From: Mauremys mutica
Lineage: Eukaryota > Chordata > Testudines > Geoemydidae
NCBI RefSeq assembly: GCF_020497125.1
Contig: NC_059075.1
Coordinates: 105,439,222 to 105,503,221 of the forward strand
DNA: 64,000 nucleotides
Reading direction: 5' to 3'
The notes under the pieces are model-generated. The model saw only the letters and a program-made list of their open reading frames with translations, searched no databases and was not told where the DNA came from. The position numbers and the translations under genes are program-made. Positions 1-11,663 of this stretch are shown in pieces. Each line of letters starts with the position of its first letter. Position 1 is the stretch's first letter.

Positions 1-597
1 CGGCGCTGTGTTGCATCCCGCCTGTATCCTCTGTCTCTCATGGCTTTGGAGACCTTCTCGTAGGTCTTTGCATTCCGTTTTTTGGAGCGCAGCTCCGAAA
101 GCACAGACTCCTCGCCCCACACACCGATCAGATCCAAGAGTTCCCGGTCAGTCTATGCTGGGTCCCTCTTTCTATTCAGAGATTACATGAACTCCTCTGC
201 TGGAGAGCTCTGCATCGCTGCCGGTGCTGCTGAGCTCGCCCCGATGTCCAACCACGAAATGAGATTCTAACTGTCCAGACAGGAAAAGGAATTCAAATTT
301 TCCCGGGACTTTTCCTGTGTGGCTGGTCAGAGCATCCAAGCTCGGTCTGCTGTCCAGAGCGTCAACAGAGTGGTGGGATAGTTCCCGGAGCTAGTAAGTT
401 CGATTTGCATCCACACTTAGCCTAATTTGACATAGCCATGTCGAATTTAGCGCTACTCCCCTCGTCGGGGTGGAGTACCGAATTCGAACTAAAGAGCCCT
501 CTAGGTCGAATTAAATGGCTTCCTGGTGTGGACGGGTGCGCGGTTAATTCGAATTAACGCTGCTAAATTCGAATTAAAGTCCTAGTGTAGACCAGGC
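1..597 (-). pseudogene. Decayed Harbinger-like DNA transposon with a broken Myb/SANT-like DNA-binding ORF
   Basis: Reading the minus strand, a frame starts near 215 and continues past the left window edge. It contains a recognisable trihelix/Myb-SANT-like segment (roughly 150 to 1) with the string TDRELLDLI followed by VWGEESVLSELRSKKRNAK. Such domains accompany PIF/Harbinger transposons in reptiles. The frame has a stop 11 codons after its ATG and another in place of the tryptophan expected just before TDREL, so it is dead. The right part (about 430-597) is non-coding, is rich in repeated AATTCGAATTAA-type blocks and ends in GTCCTAGTGTAGACCAGGCC, which looks like a terminal repeat. The other end lies outside the window, so terminal repeat and target duplication cannot be checked. 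Confidence 0.6.
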
Positions 598-2289
598 CTA
601 GGTCTTTGTAATTCCACTTGGCTCTGCCACAAGGATATTTTAATGCATGGGAACAGATAAAGAGACTAAATTGTTTGGGTGCATAGAAATCTCTTAGTGC
701 AAGCTAAGAGGGGATCCATTTTTGAGCCTTTGGTTCTCTTTAGGTTAGGACAAACCTTTGAAGGAGGAATAGTGCAGATGACTGAAGAGCACAGGGGCAT
801 GTATAAACGTGATTATTTTATGCACGGTACAATGTATTTCACCCTGCTACACATGTAACAATCACTAAAGTTCTTGCTCAGCCATACTTTGTTATTTCTG
901 GTTTTAGGAACACAGGACTGGAAGGGACCTTTTGGGACATCAAGTCCACTCCCTGCCATCACATAATCAACTGAATGACAATAAAAGACATCTCAATCCT
1001 TTTTATCTGTTTCACTCAGTCCATTTTAGGCTCTGGTCTAGTCTAATCGACTTAAGGTATGTCTAAAGCACCTAACAGCATGGCATCTAAGTGCCAATCC
1101 AGAACCCCTTGATAATAATAATTAGCAATTTTATAGGTTTATGTGTGTTAATACCGGGGTGGGGGGAGGGGCAAACAGCTGTGCATCTCTCTCTATCAGT
1201 GTTATAGAGGGCGAACAATTTATGAGTTTACCCTGCATAAGCTTTATACAGGGTAAAACAGATTTATTTGGGTGTAGACACCCTTGGGAGTTGAGCATCT
1301 GAGTGTTAAGGACAAGAACACTTCTGTAAACTGCTTTCAGGTAAACCTGCAGCTTTAGGGCAAGTAATTCAGATGCTGGGTCTGTGTTGGAGCAGACGGC
1401 TCAGCAAGACAGGGTGCTGGGGTCCCGAGCTGGCAGGGAAAACACGGGCAGAAGTCTTGGCATATCACTTGGCAGTTCCCAATGGGGTTCCTATGATCCA
1501 CCCCGTCACAAATATTATCTTCGTTTTACAGATGGAGAAACTGAGGCAGAAAGATGAAGGGACTCATCCCAGGGTGCAGAACAAATTAATGGGTAAACTA
1601 CTATGTAGATTAATAGATTCCTAGGCCAGAACGGACCACTGTGATCATCTCATCTGGACCTCCTGTATCACACAGGCCACGGAACTTCTTCAAAATAATT
1701 CCTAGAACAGATCTTTTAGAAAAAACATCCCATTTGAACTCAGAACATCCTGATGCTCAGTCCCCTGACCTTTTCTTCAGAACACACTGCCTGCTTCTGC
1801 AGACAAAACCCAATGGAGTTCATTGGGAGTGCAGCCTGAGCAAGAACTTCAGAATTGAACCCCCAAAATGACCCTGTGCATGTTTTAGCTTCATGTCTTT
1901 TCTCATCTTGGGGGTGGGATCAGCTTTGAGTTGTTTTTCCTGCAAGAAAAAGGACACATGCAACTGACAAGAGACACCAAGATTGAATAATACCTTAAAT
2001 CCTACAGTAAAGTATCAAAATGGACATAAAACCTCTTAATGCTGTATAACTGTTTTACCCAGAATATTGGAAACATCTAAAGTGATGGTTAGTCTAAAGC
2101 CATGTTCTTACACTTGGTAGTGAGCCTTGGTTTACAGTTAAAGCTACCTCATATCACTCACTGAAAAAAAAAATCCAGACTGAAGAGAATGTGGTGTAGG
2201 TAATTTTTGTTACTTAATCAGGGCCTAATTCAATGTCGATTGAAATAAATAGAAAGACTCCCATTGTTTTCAGCGGGCACTGGACGTGC
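598..2289. other. Intergenic stretch without recognisable gene
   Basis: No conserved coding exon was recognised on either strand. Open frames here are short and carry no known motif. The only identifiable element is a MIR-like fragment near 1510-1585, with the characteristic 'tttacagatggagaaactga' block. Confidence 0.6.
1510..1585 (-). repeat. MIR-type CORE-SINE fragment
   Basis: Contains the well-known antisense MIR block (tacagatggagaaactgagg) and nearby degenerate sequence. An old, diverged relic. Confidence 0.55.
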
Positions 2290-2297
2290 TCCTAGCC

Positions 2298-2988
2298 CAG
2301 GGGTGGGCAAACTACGGCCTGGAGGCCACATTTGACCCTTCAGACATTTTAATCCAGTCCTCGAGCTCCCCCCAGCCGGGGAGTGGGGCTGGGGCTGGGG
2401 CTCCGCATGGCTCCTGGAAACAGTGTCATGTCCCCCGCTGGCTCTTATGCTTAGGGGCAGCCAGGGGGCTCCACACACTGTCCCCACCCCAAGCACCGCC
2501 CCCACAGCTCCCATTGTCCGGGAACCATGACCAATGAGAGCTTCAGGGGCAGCGCCTGCAAACGGGGCAGCGCGCTGAGCTGCCTGGCTGTGCCTCTGCA
2601 TAGGAGCTGGAGAGGGGGACATCCCACTGCTTCTGGGAGCTGCTTGAGGTAAGTACCACCCTGATGTCCTCCCACCCTCCAAACCCCTTGGTCCCAGCCC
2701 AGAGCACCTTCCTGCACTCCCAACCCCTCATCCCCAGCCCCACCCCAGAGCCCATACCCCGAGCTGGAACTCTCCCCGTCCCCTGCACTCCAACTCTCTG
2801 TCCTACCTCAGGGCCCCCTCCTGCATCCTGAACTCCTCATTTCTGGCCCCACCCCAGAGCCTGTACCCCCAGCCAGAGCCCTCACCCCTCCCACAGCCCA
2901 ACCCCACAATTTCATGAGCATTCATGGCCCGCCATACAATTTCCATACCAAGATGTGGCCCTCAGGCCAAAAAGTTTGCCCACTCCTG
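2298..2988. mobile_element. Non-autonomous hAT-like transposon (about 690 bp)
   Basis: The left end reads CAGGGGTGGGCAAACTACGG and the right end is a matching inverted copy, AAAGTTTGCCCACTCCTG. The flanks are tcctagcc (2290-2297) and atctagcc (2989-2996), an 8-bp target duplication with two differences, as expected of hAT. The interior is GC-rich with degenerate proline-rich-looking tandem blocks. The open frames on both strands inside it are composition artefacts. No transposase is encoded. Confidence 0.75.
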
Positions 2989-2996
2989 ATCTAGCC

Positions 2997-3621
2997 TAAC
3001 AATTTCAGCTGCCCCATTTTTATTTTAACTCAAGGGGGTGATTTTTGAAGCCTGTGAAAATGGAGAGAGAAGGCCAGTCATGTTAGAGAGAGGACAAGCT
3101 TCCCCCACAGGGATCTGAAGGATTTCAAAACACTTTAGTAACTTTATATATACACACACCTCACCCATTGCCGCTGCAATGGAGGGCAGCAGCTAGGCAG
3201 GTAAGGTATGGGGTCCGGGAGGAGAAATGCGGGCCTACATCCAAATAAGCAAAGTCAGCCATTTAAAAGGATGACTAAAAAAGATTTGGTCTCCTGTCCT
3301 TGGAAGGGAGAATGGGAGAGAGACCATCCAAGTGCAGGAAGAGTGCCCTTCGTCAGCTCATTCCATACTGCTTGCATTGGCATGGGCCTCCTTTGTTTGA
3401 ATCTCTCTGAGGCAGAAAATCAATGTCAATCATGCCTGAAGATTTCTCTCCTCTCAAGTGTGCTTGGTGGTGCTCTTGGCCCCACAATACACACACAAGA
3501 AAAATGTTGGTATTTGCCACCCTACTTTCCACCAAATAATTTAGGGGAATTAAATACAAACCTCATAAAACCAGCCAGGTTTCAGCATGTCATGGTGTTC
3601 AATCTGCTGTATCGCCACCTT
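2997..3621. other. Intergenic stretch without recognisable gene
   Basis: Holds an open frame of 141 codons (3208-3633, plus strand) with no recognisable domain, no splice context and no similarity I can name. I see no supported feature. Confidence 0.5.
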
Positions 3622-4052
3622 GGGCTTGTCTAGACTAGGATAAAAACAATATCTATTTTAAAACATGTTAGCTAACCTATGTTAACTCAACTCTAGTGCA
3701 GACAGGGCAAGTTGTTTTTTAACCTGTGTTGGCTGGTTGAGGTGAAGAGAAGGAGTTACAAGCAAGAGATGATTTTGGTCTTTGTGGCAAATACAGATTC
3801 CGCGCAGGTGCACAGAGCTGATATCATTGCAAAGGAGACACTGGGGTATATTGGAAACTATGCCGGATTTTATTTTGCTTGGCTTACAGGATGAAAAGTG
3901 CACAAATAGCCTTTTCTTTTTTGGGAGCCTAGAATTCACCTCAGCCCATTAAAGTGTTAAATAACAGCTTGCCCTCTCTGCCCTAGAGTTTTAAATCATC
4001 TAGCCAAAGGGGTTTTTAAAAATACCCCTTTTAGCTTAGTGTCGACAGGCCC
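3622..4052. mobile_element. Non-autonomous DNA transposon with inverted ends
   Basis: The left end GGGCTTGTCTAGACTAGG (from 3622) is an imperfect inverted match of the right end TTAGTGTCGACAGGCCC (to 4052). A related right end, CCTAGTCTAGACAAGGCC, occurs at 5580-5597. No coding capacity. The superfamily is uncertain. Confidence 0.5.
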
Positions 4053-4547
4053 CTAGTCCTACTGCCAAAAACTTCAACAGTGTATATGGGAAAAAATATT
4101 CTTTCCTGACCAACTCTCCTCCAGATGATAATTTTGTACCCTGAAGCATGACGTTTAACTACCTGTATAATGTTATAGACCCTGGTGTCTGGCACCCCAC
4201 TCCATTTTGGTATGTGAAAAAATGCTAAGTCAGCAATGAGCTACGCAGATACATACAAAGTTGCTGAAAGGGAGGATTCCAGGGAGGCATAACTAAACTC
4301 CCTGACCCCTCCTTCCAAGTCTTTTGCTCAGGATGCTCTGTGAACTGGGAACGATGTAAAATGGCAGCACGGTAATAAGTCACTTTGTTTTTCCTACATT
4401 CGTTCTACAGCAGATTTACTCTTCCCTTCACCAGCGCTTCCCCTTCCACATCTGCCACAATTATTGCAACTCCTTCCCTCCCCCAAGCCACGCGTCACAA
4501 GCACCTGCCAATCCTGATGCATCAGCAGCGAACAAAGCGTGTCTAGT

Positions 4548-4728
4548 CAGGGCCGGCTCCAGGTTGTTTGCTGCCCCAAATGGCGAAGAAAAAAAAAACA
4601 ACTGAGCAGCCGCTGAGGAGTGAAGAGAGGGAGTGAAGGACCTGCCGCTGAAGACTCAGACGTGCCGCCCCTTTCTATTGGCCGCCCCAGGCACCTGCTT
4701 CCTTCCCTGGTGCCTGGACCCAGCCCTG
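4548..4728. mobile_element. Short hAT-like MITE (181 bp) with perfect 8-bp target duplication
   Basis: Starts CAGGGCCGGCTCCAGG and ends CCTGGACCCAGCCCTG, an inverted repeat of about 16 bp with two mismatches. It is flanked on both sides by TGTCTAGT (4540-4547 and 4729-4736). The internal 'gctgcccc' and 'gccgccccaggcac' blocks are shared with the larger copy at about 40785-41065. Confidence 0.8.
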
Positions 4729-5394
4729 TGTCTAGTGTTACAGCCTGCAGGTTTTAGTATCTAATCTGACAGATGTCTTTACAGAGAGAATGGACAATAT
4801 TTAGTTGCTCTTCTGTCTCTGGATTTCACAAGTGTGCAGGCAAAACTCTTTCCTCCAATGGTGTATTTAGGCATCTGCAAATGTTTGTGATGTTTTTCTC
4901 ACCTGTGATTTTTCTCTGAAGCCCTATAACCATTCACAGCCATACCACTTTGGGCTGTGCTTCTCATCAGGTCTCCAGAGCAGGACTAGGCCATGTCAGC
5001 AGCTGCATGAGGGTCTTAAAGGAACCCCTTATTTGAGGAAATGGTGTTGGTAAGCATAAAAGCCATGATGGGAGGTTCCTCCACTGACAGTACAGGATTT
5101 AGGAGAAGAGCATGAGTTTTGCATAGAACAAGGTAAACTTGACGCTAGAGAGACTGGCAGACTACCAGAGTCAGGAACAGTTGAGAGCTACGCTTAAAGA
5201 GACTGCAGATGCTGCCCATATGGGAAGAAATTAAAATAGCAGTACAGCTTCTCTTAATTTGTGAGACTAACGGCAACAACCAAAGAGGCAAACCACGTGA
5301 AGTGAAATTATGAAGTGGGATTCAATGGCATCACTATCGAACGTGGGAAGAGGTGGTTAGGAAATACGTTAGCAACCGCACGTGTGAGCATGTT

Positions 5395-5598
5395 TTTAAC
5401 ACCCAGTTTAGACGGAGACAGCATTTAAAAACATTGTCTGGTTGGGGGGCCAACGGTTGGGCATAACCAGTAAACACACACTTTTAAAGGTGTTAAGTCT
5501 GGCGACATTAGGTGCTAGCAACACACCTTTTAAACAGCACTTAATACACGCTAGCTAACATGTCTTAAAATATATTTTTCCTAGTCTAGACAAGGCCA
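5395..5598. mobile_element. DNA-transposon relic related to the 3622-4052 element
   Basis: The right end CCTAGTCTAGACAAGGCC matches the inverted left end of the 3622 element. The left end near 5395 is degraded (cagtttagacggagacag). No coding capacity. Confidence 0.4.
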
Positions 5599-5964
5599 AC
5601 GTAGATCCTGACCTCACACAGCTTAATGAAAGGGGAAGGCATGAGAAAGTGGACTTTTCTCTCCAGAATGCTAATTAATCACTGACATTAAATAGCTAAT
5701 AACAAAAACAGGCACATTCCCCTTCCCATCTCAAGTACTCAGGTTTCAGGCTACTGTGATATCCTAATTTCACTAATTCTTCAATTATCATAGAGCTTTC
5801 CAAGGGCAGGCAAGGCCTGCGTTTCTATCCTCCTTATATAGAGATACATATCTCCAAAGGTCAACCTAAAAATCCTTCCAAGTTTCCTTATTCCTCATAA
5901 AGAAACCTCCCACCCCCTTATGCAAGGGACCTTTAACATGGTCCGGGATAATGGTTGTAAATAT

Positions 5965-6005
5965 TCCGTGCCTCAGTTTCCCCAGTTGTAAAATGGGGCT
6001 AATTC
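5965..6005 (+). repeat. MIR-type fragment upstream of the LDHA promoter
   Basis: The 'cctcagtttccccagttgta' block followed by aaatggggctaat is typical of the MIR 3' part. Confidence 0.5.
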
Positions 6006-6284
6006 ACTCCACTTAGCTCCCAGGTAATGTTCAAAAACCCACACCCCTGCGCTGCACGGCCCCTCAGTGTGTGCCACGGATGTCTCCCGGGCTGCTGGCC
6101 TCTGCATGGAGCGAAGGCCCCTTTGCAAACAGCCCGCTTTCCATGCAAGGCGGTAGAGCTCCCGGAGCAAACAGCGCGGGGGTTCAGTTAGCCCCACGCC
6201 TCGGCTGGGCTCTGCACCCTGCTAGCGCCGCGCGGTTACACCTGCCCCGCACCCCGAGGCGCCCAGGCGGCGGCTCCGGCCCAG

Positions 6285-6302
6285 ACGTGCAGCCGGGCAC
6301 GT
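6285..6302. promoter_or_regulatory. Paired hypoxia-response element
   Basis: ACGTG at 6285-6289 and CACGT at 6298-6302 are two HIF core sites (RCGTG) in opposite orientation separated by 8 bp. The human LDHA promoter has the same two-core arrangement and spacing (known from the literature). Binding here is inferred. Confidence 0.65.
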
Positions 6303-6379
6303 CGCATTGGGGCTCTGGTGGGCAAGTCAGCTGGCCGGGCTCGCTCCGCCCCGCTGGCCGCACGTCAGCCGCGGAGCCC

Positions 6380-6387
6380 TATTTATA
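6380..6387 (+). promoter_or_regulatory. TATA-like box of LDHA
   Basis: TATTTATA within gccctatttataccccc, about 100 bp upstream of the exon 1 donor. It sets the predicted start near 6410. Confidence 0.65.
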
Positions 6388-6409
6388 CCCCCCCCCACCC
6401 CCCAGCAGC

Positions 6410-6481
6410 GGTACTGCAGTGGCGGCGGGGAGCGGGCTGGAGGATTAGCACCGCGCAGTCTTTGCTGGCTAGATCGCCCAG
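6410..6481 (+). other. LDHA: LDHA exon 1 (non-coding 5' UTR)
   Basis: Ends at a consensus donor, CCCAG|GTAAG (GT at 6482-6483). The start is estimated from the TATA box. It would join exon 2, which adds nine more UTR bases (12079-12087) before the ATG. A non-coding first exon is the usual LDHA layout. Confidence 0.65.
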
Positions 6482-6620
6482 GTAAGCCGCGGGCAGCCGG
6501 CTGCCGATGGGGGAGTAAAGCGCTGCAGCCCCCGCTTGGAGCAAGGGCAGCCCCCCCCCTTCGTGCAGAGACGCGGGGGCCGCTAGGGTGGTTTTTTGGG
6601 GGGGGGTAGTTGCATAATCC

Positions 6621-7090
6621 GCCGAGTCATTTTTATTTTTTGTTTTGAAGGGGGGTGAGTTATATACACCACTGGCTCATCGGTTTGTTTTGAGGGAGGG
6701 GTAGGTGGGGCTCTGTGCTGCGAGTCCTGGGTCACAGGCGTGGTGCGGCTTATATAAGCCCCTGGGTCACTGATTGTTTTGTGCGGGAGGGTCGGCTGGG
6801 TTATAATTCTTCTGTGCTCCCTGGGTCACTGCCATTTGGGTGTGGGGTATCGAGAAGGGCTACGTAGCCGCTAGTAAGGGAATTGTTTTTAGGGATAGAT
6901 GAGTTATGGGTATATGATCCCTGGACCACTGTAACTTTGGGGGGTGCATGGGTTAGTTATACAACATCTGTGCACTGGGAGGGTTAGAGCAGCCCTAGGT
7001 AACAGTATTTTGGGGGACGTTGTGGTGCTTTTGGCTGCAGTCTCTGGGTCACTGTGATTTCCAAGGTGGATTGGAGCAATGGGCACCGTG
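6621..7090 (+). repeat. Degenerate ~50-bp tandem array in LDHA intron 1
   Basis: Units begin with a CCTGGGTCACTG-like block followed by a T/G-rich stretch and often GGGTTATA. Blocks are visible at 6621, 6671, 6726, 6761, 6820, about 6868, 6920, 6994 and 7043, spaced 35-74 bp and mostly near 50. CCTGGGTCAC is exact at 6726, 6761 and 6820, and one base off at 7043. The other units are strongly diverged. GGGTCA is also a nuclear-receptor half-site consensus; any regulatory role is conjecture. Confidence 0.6.
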
Positions 7091-8989
7091 GCTATGTGCC
7101 CTGTGTTCTGAGTTCTTCCCCAAGCTGCAACATCCGCTTAAATCATCGATTGAGTCATTGCTGTGGAGCTGTTACATGCAATTATCTTTTTACCGTTGCT
7201 GACCTTCGAGCCCAGTCAGGATGCTTCCTTGCTGCGTGATGGGCATGCCCTTGGGGATAATAATGGTGCCACACTCAGACTGCAGGCTCCTGCTTAGCTG
7301 ATCCCCTTTACGGGCTTGTTTAGGGTCTCTGAGCTGCAAAGACCTGATCCTGTCTGAGGGGGGAATCCTGTGGTTGCTGGTGGCTTGGTCGCTTAACGTG
7401 GAGGGTTGCAAAACATTCAGTGAGCCTCGTTGCTCCTCTCCAGATTACTGCACCCAGACACCCGAGCGCTTTCCCTTGGGCAACCAAGCATGATGAATTC
7501 GGGGGGGGGGGGGGTGAAGGTGGGGCTAGCTTCTGCCTGTGGCTGGTGAGGAGAAGTGAAATCTGTGCCCAGCATGGGAGTTAGCTTGGCTGGCCCTTGC
7601 CGTTCTTCCTGGCATAGGAGGCGGCTCGGCAGATTAGGTATGCGAATGAAAGGAGGGTTACTCTTGCATGGGGCAGCCGACCTTGACCCCTAGTCAAGCA
7701 GTCAGAACTCCACTGCCCCTTCAACACACTCTGAGGACTAATCCTCCTCCTAGCCACCACCCCTTCCTCTAGTCACCACCTGCTTTGGCTGGAGCAGGAC
7801 TGAGCACACAGGGGAGCTGAAACAGCACTGGGCTGCTTGAGGTGGTGCTCGGGCTGATCTTACCTAGATGAAACCAGGGAGCCCCCACCATGATCAAGCA
7901 AAGCTTGCTGCAGCCAGTAACACTGCAAGGGCTTGTAGGGAGCAGCCAGGGGGTGGGTGGGTGGATGGTGGTGTGCCTACTCCTAAAACGTCAGAGACCT
8001 GGCCAACCTCTGAGCCTGTGGTGGGTGAAATTCGGGGACTCCCACCATCCCCAAGTCTGCCTCTGCTCATAGGGCCCTTTGCCATGCTCCGCTTCAACAG
8101 CCTTGGCTGGCCATTCTAGTTACTGCCCCGTGGCGGCGGTGTGGAGCCCAGCCGCAGCCATTTGCACTTGGGTCTGGCAAGGCATTAAGCTCTGCAACCT
8201 GACAGCCTGTTCTATGTTGGATTCCAGCGACAATACAACATCCCACTGTGTTACTCTGATGCTGTGAGGAAGAAATACAGCTACGCAAACATGACACAGT
8301 GCAGGGGGGGAAACCTAATTAATATTTGTGGTGACATTTGTTTAAACAAACATGCCCAATGTTTCTACCATTGTGAAAAACCAAACAACCCCCCAACCAG
8401 TGTGTTTTGGGTCAGTATCTGCTGTCTTGGATAGCTATTTCATTTGATCCGTGAGGAATGGAGCCAGTGCTGTTAGTGAAGTCTGAGTCATGGGAGACCT
8501 CGGTTAGTTCTCTAGAGGTCACTTTATAAATTACCACTGCTTTCTTATTACATGGCATCACTTTCTGTAATTTTTTAAAACCTTGTGGTGATAGTGCATA
8601 TTTAGGTGCTAAAAGCAGAGCTAACTTATAATTAATTTGCCTCGTGCTTAAGGAGACCCTTTGAAAAGCTTGTGTCTGTAAAGGGCTTCCAGCAAAATGC
8701 ATCTTGCAAAGCGCAAGTCCTAAAACACAACCTGGGCACAGAGCCACATATTAAATAGATACAATCAAGTATTGATTTCACCTGACAATGGATCTATGCA
8801 CTAGCTTTCATGCTGTGCACAGATGCTTGATTCTTCATGACTATCCCTAACTCCTTGGGTGGAATAATATCCCTCAAACGTATATTTCACGGTTGATGAA
8901 ATACTTCTGTTGGCTCTTGATCCAAACATGATGTATCACTTTCTGTCTAAATTTTATCTTACTAAGGACTTGGCCCATGTGGAGATGCT

Positions 8990-9085
8990 TTAGAGCAGCA
9001 GTTCCCAATCTTTACTGGTTCATGAACCACCCTTTTAAAAACTTGTTGTGATGTGAAGGGATGGAACATAGAATGGGGTGGGAGC
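8990..9085. repeat. Short hAT-like terminal fragment
   Basis: 'agcagcagttcccaatcttt' resembles the ends of hAT elements (compare cagaggttctcaaac at 47426). No second end is recognisable. Confidence 0.3.
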
Positions 9086-11140
9086 CCCTGCTTTAAAGGA
9101 CAAATCTGGCCTGTGGAGAAAACGTGGGTATCTCATGTTACACAGTGCTCTGGGAAGCAGAGATGTTCCATGTCAAAGCCCATGACTGTGATCTCTTCGC
9201 CCACTGAGCCATACAGCTAGGGGCAAGACATAGGAAAACTTGGCATTATTAACTGGTATTGTACTGCATAGCGGCCCTGAGGGGCCTTTCATGCTAGACT
9301 CTGTACCACATGAACTAAAGACAGCCTGGCAGAGCTTACGCTTATCATTTATCCAATGCTATAACTGTAACCTACTTTAGACAGCAGGGTCACACTGTCT
9401 CCTCTGCTTATGAGATGCAATGTGATAGGAAGATGAAGTGACTCATAGTCTCTTAGTCCTCATATGTCATACTCTAAAACACCTAAGTGATGGCGTCTGC
9501 TGTTTGTTAAACAAAAATCCCATTATCTTTCCCTGTTCCTAGATTTCACTGGGCAAAACCTGTCCCACAGGCATAACACAGCAAGTCCTGTTTTCCCTCC
9601 CAGTACATCTTGGCAGCTATTTTTACTCACTCCCCTGGCTGCACTGAACTTGGCTAAGGGGGCAAATGGCAACAGTGGCGCTCCTGGAACTTAGAGCCTA
9701 AAGACGAAGGCTGTTGGGCCACAGGGTGCCATTTCTGAGTCTGCGGCTGGGTGGTTCCTCACTCCCACCACGACTGCACCCTGCCTCTATTAGAAGAGCA
9801 GCAGGAGTCTACCACACTGTTGGTGGAGCTGGAGTCAGTCCTTGTATCAACACCAGCAAGATTGGATGGGGTCTGAATTTGGGGGAAAAACACTAAGGTG
9901 ACTCCAGGCTGGAATTTGAAGACCAGTACTCCCCACTGGGGTGCCTTCCTCCACAGAGACCAGTTATACTGATGCCAAGTGGAAGGGGAGAATTTCCAGT
10001 GCCTATCTGTACATACTGAGAACAATGAAGTGCCTTTCACTTCCCAGGGTGGTCAGGATTGTCCTGCCTGTTTTTTCCTCCCCTTGATGGGAGAGAGAAG
10101 CAGTTTATTTTGAAGTGTATGTAAGTGCCTCTGAAAGGGGCCAGAATCATAGACCCTAACTACTGAATCCCTTCATCCACAGAACAAACAAAACCGTAGC
10201 AGTGCAAATTTGCACCTCTCAATGCTGACCCTGAGGGACATGCTGGAGCAGGGGGTTCATTGTCCTGGCCCATTCTGTGTCCTGTCTTTGAGGGATGATA
10301 GTGGCTTTGTATGGCTCCTCTGAAGAAGCAACACATGTCTCTCAGATATCCATGAATAAACATGGGGGAGGGGAACACTTTCAAAAGCTTGTAGGTCACT
10401 TAAATGCTTTTGAAAAGGTTGCTCTATATGTTACTGCTTATGTCAGTGGAATTTGAAATTGTGTCCTAAGCCTCTCCTAGACTGAGTTCCCACATCCCAG
10501 CCAAAGATATCCCCCATAGCCTTAAACTACTAGCAATTTGCTGCATTGGATTTAAAAGTAATGATAAACATTAAGGTTGTTTTCCAGTGGGGATGTCTGA
10601 CATGCTTAAATAAAGGAACCAGCCCCCTAAGCTGTGGCTCAAATTAAGTAATATTTTAAAGACTTTCCCACCAAACAACTGACCATCTTTGTCAATCAAA
10701 TGACATGTGTGGACCATATAGTGCCAGGTACCTAACCAGCAGGTATGTGACTGAAGAACTGGATATATTACTAATGGCATATTTAAAACAATGTTCATGA
10801 ATATTCATGCTGCCCCACCAGACCCTAACTCCTATCTCCCTTGTGATGCAACATGCAGCTGAAATAGTTATGAATGCAGAAGCCATGGGGAAACTCTTCT
10901 GCTTGTACAGCCAGAGGTGCAGTGTACTCCTCGTGTATGAATATCCTACCCAGGGGACAAAAATTAACTGGCTCATTAATGAAAATTCCTCAAATGCACC
11001 TTAAAACTAATTAACAAGAGAATTTAGGGAGTCTGGTCACCCACTCCCACTTACATGACTGGGAAGTCTGAAGTGAACTTGACGAGGTCTTTCCTGCTCA
11101 TATCCTAGAACTTAGGGAAAGGCCCTAGTAGGTCATTTTA

Positions 11141-11417
11141 GGCTATGTCTACACTACAGCAGCTGCACCAATGCAGCTGTGCCACTGTAGCACTTCTGGT
11201 GAAGATGCTCTAAGCTGCTGGGAGAGAGCTCTGCTGTCAGCTTAACTTCTGCCTTCACAAGCAGCTGTAGCTATTGCTGCAGGAGAACCTCTCCCACTGA
11301 CGTAACACTGTCCTGACCGTCGCATAAGTCAGTTTACTTGCCTCACTCAGGTGTGGATTATTCACAGCCCTGAGTGCTGTAAGTTACACCAAAGTAATTT
11401 GTAGTGTAGACCTAGCC
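11141..11417. mobile_element. Short DNA transposon (MITE) in LDHA intron 1
   Basis: Left end GGCTATGTCTACACTAC and right end GTAGTGTAGACCTAGCC are inverted copies with one mismatch. About 277 bp, non-coding. The superfamily is not determined. Confidence 0.65.
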
Positions 11418-11419
11418 TG

Positions 11420-11663
11420 AGTCTAGCTCTAGTACTAGCCTGATCTACCCTATACAATTAGGTCAGCATAACTACGTTGCTTACGGGTGGGGAAAATCCA
11501 GAAGTGGCATAGTTAAGAACTCTTCTGTCAACTAGCTACTGCCTCCTGAGGAGGTGGATTACCTGCGCCCTCCCATCTGCGTAGGTAGTGGCTACACAGA
11601 CATGCTATTGCCACACAGCTGCAGTGGCACAGATGTAGCATTTTAAGTGAAGACCAGCCCCTT
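11420..11663. repeat. Second, related DNA-transposon fragment
   Basis: Directly follows the previous element and shares its style (agcataactacgttgctta, then 'ttaagtgaagaccagcc'). The ends are too worn to define. Confidence 0.35.

Larger units (their letters stand above)
6280..6409 (+). promoter_or_regulatory. LDHA: LDHA core promoter in a CpG-rich island
   Basis: The region from about 6180 to 6570 is GC- and CpG-rich, unlike the AT-rich surroundings. From 5' to 3' it shows opposed hypoxia-response cores at 6285-6302, an inverted CCAAT box (ATTGG, 6306-6310), a GC box (CCGCCCC, 6346-6352), a CRE-like half site (ACGTCA, 6362-6367) and a TATA-like TATTTATA at 6380-6387. Transcription is expected about 25-30 bp past the TATA, near 6410 (inference). 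This order of elements resembles the mammalian LDHA promoter, which uses HIF-1, CRE and TATA elements. Confidence 0.8.

Noticed and set aside
2230..2788. Several overlapping proline/glycine-rich frames on the minus strand (up to 150 codons)
   Set aside because: They mostly lie inside a hAT-like element with clear ends and a target duplication. Open frames result from GC-rich composition.
3208..3633. A 141-codon plus-strand frame upstream of LDHA
   Set aside because: No motif, no promoter and no resemblance to GTF2H1, the gene expected upstream by synteny.
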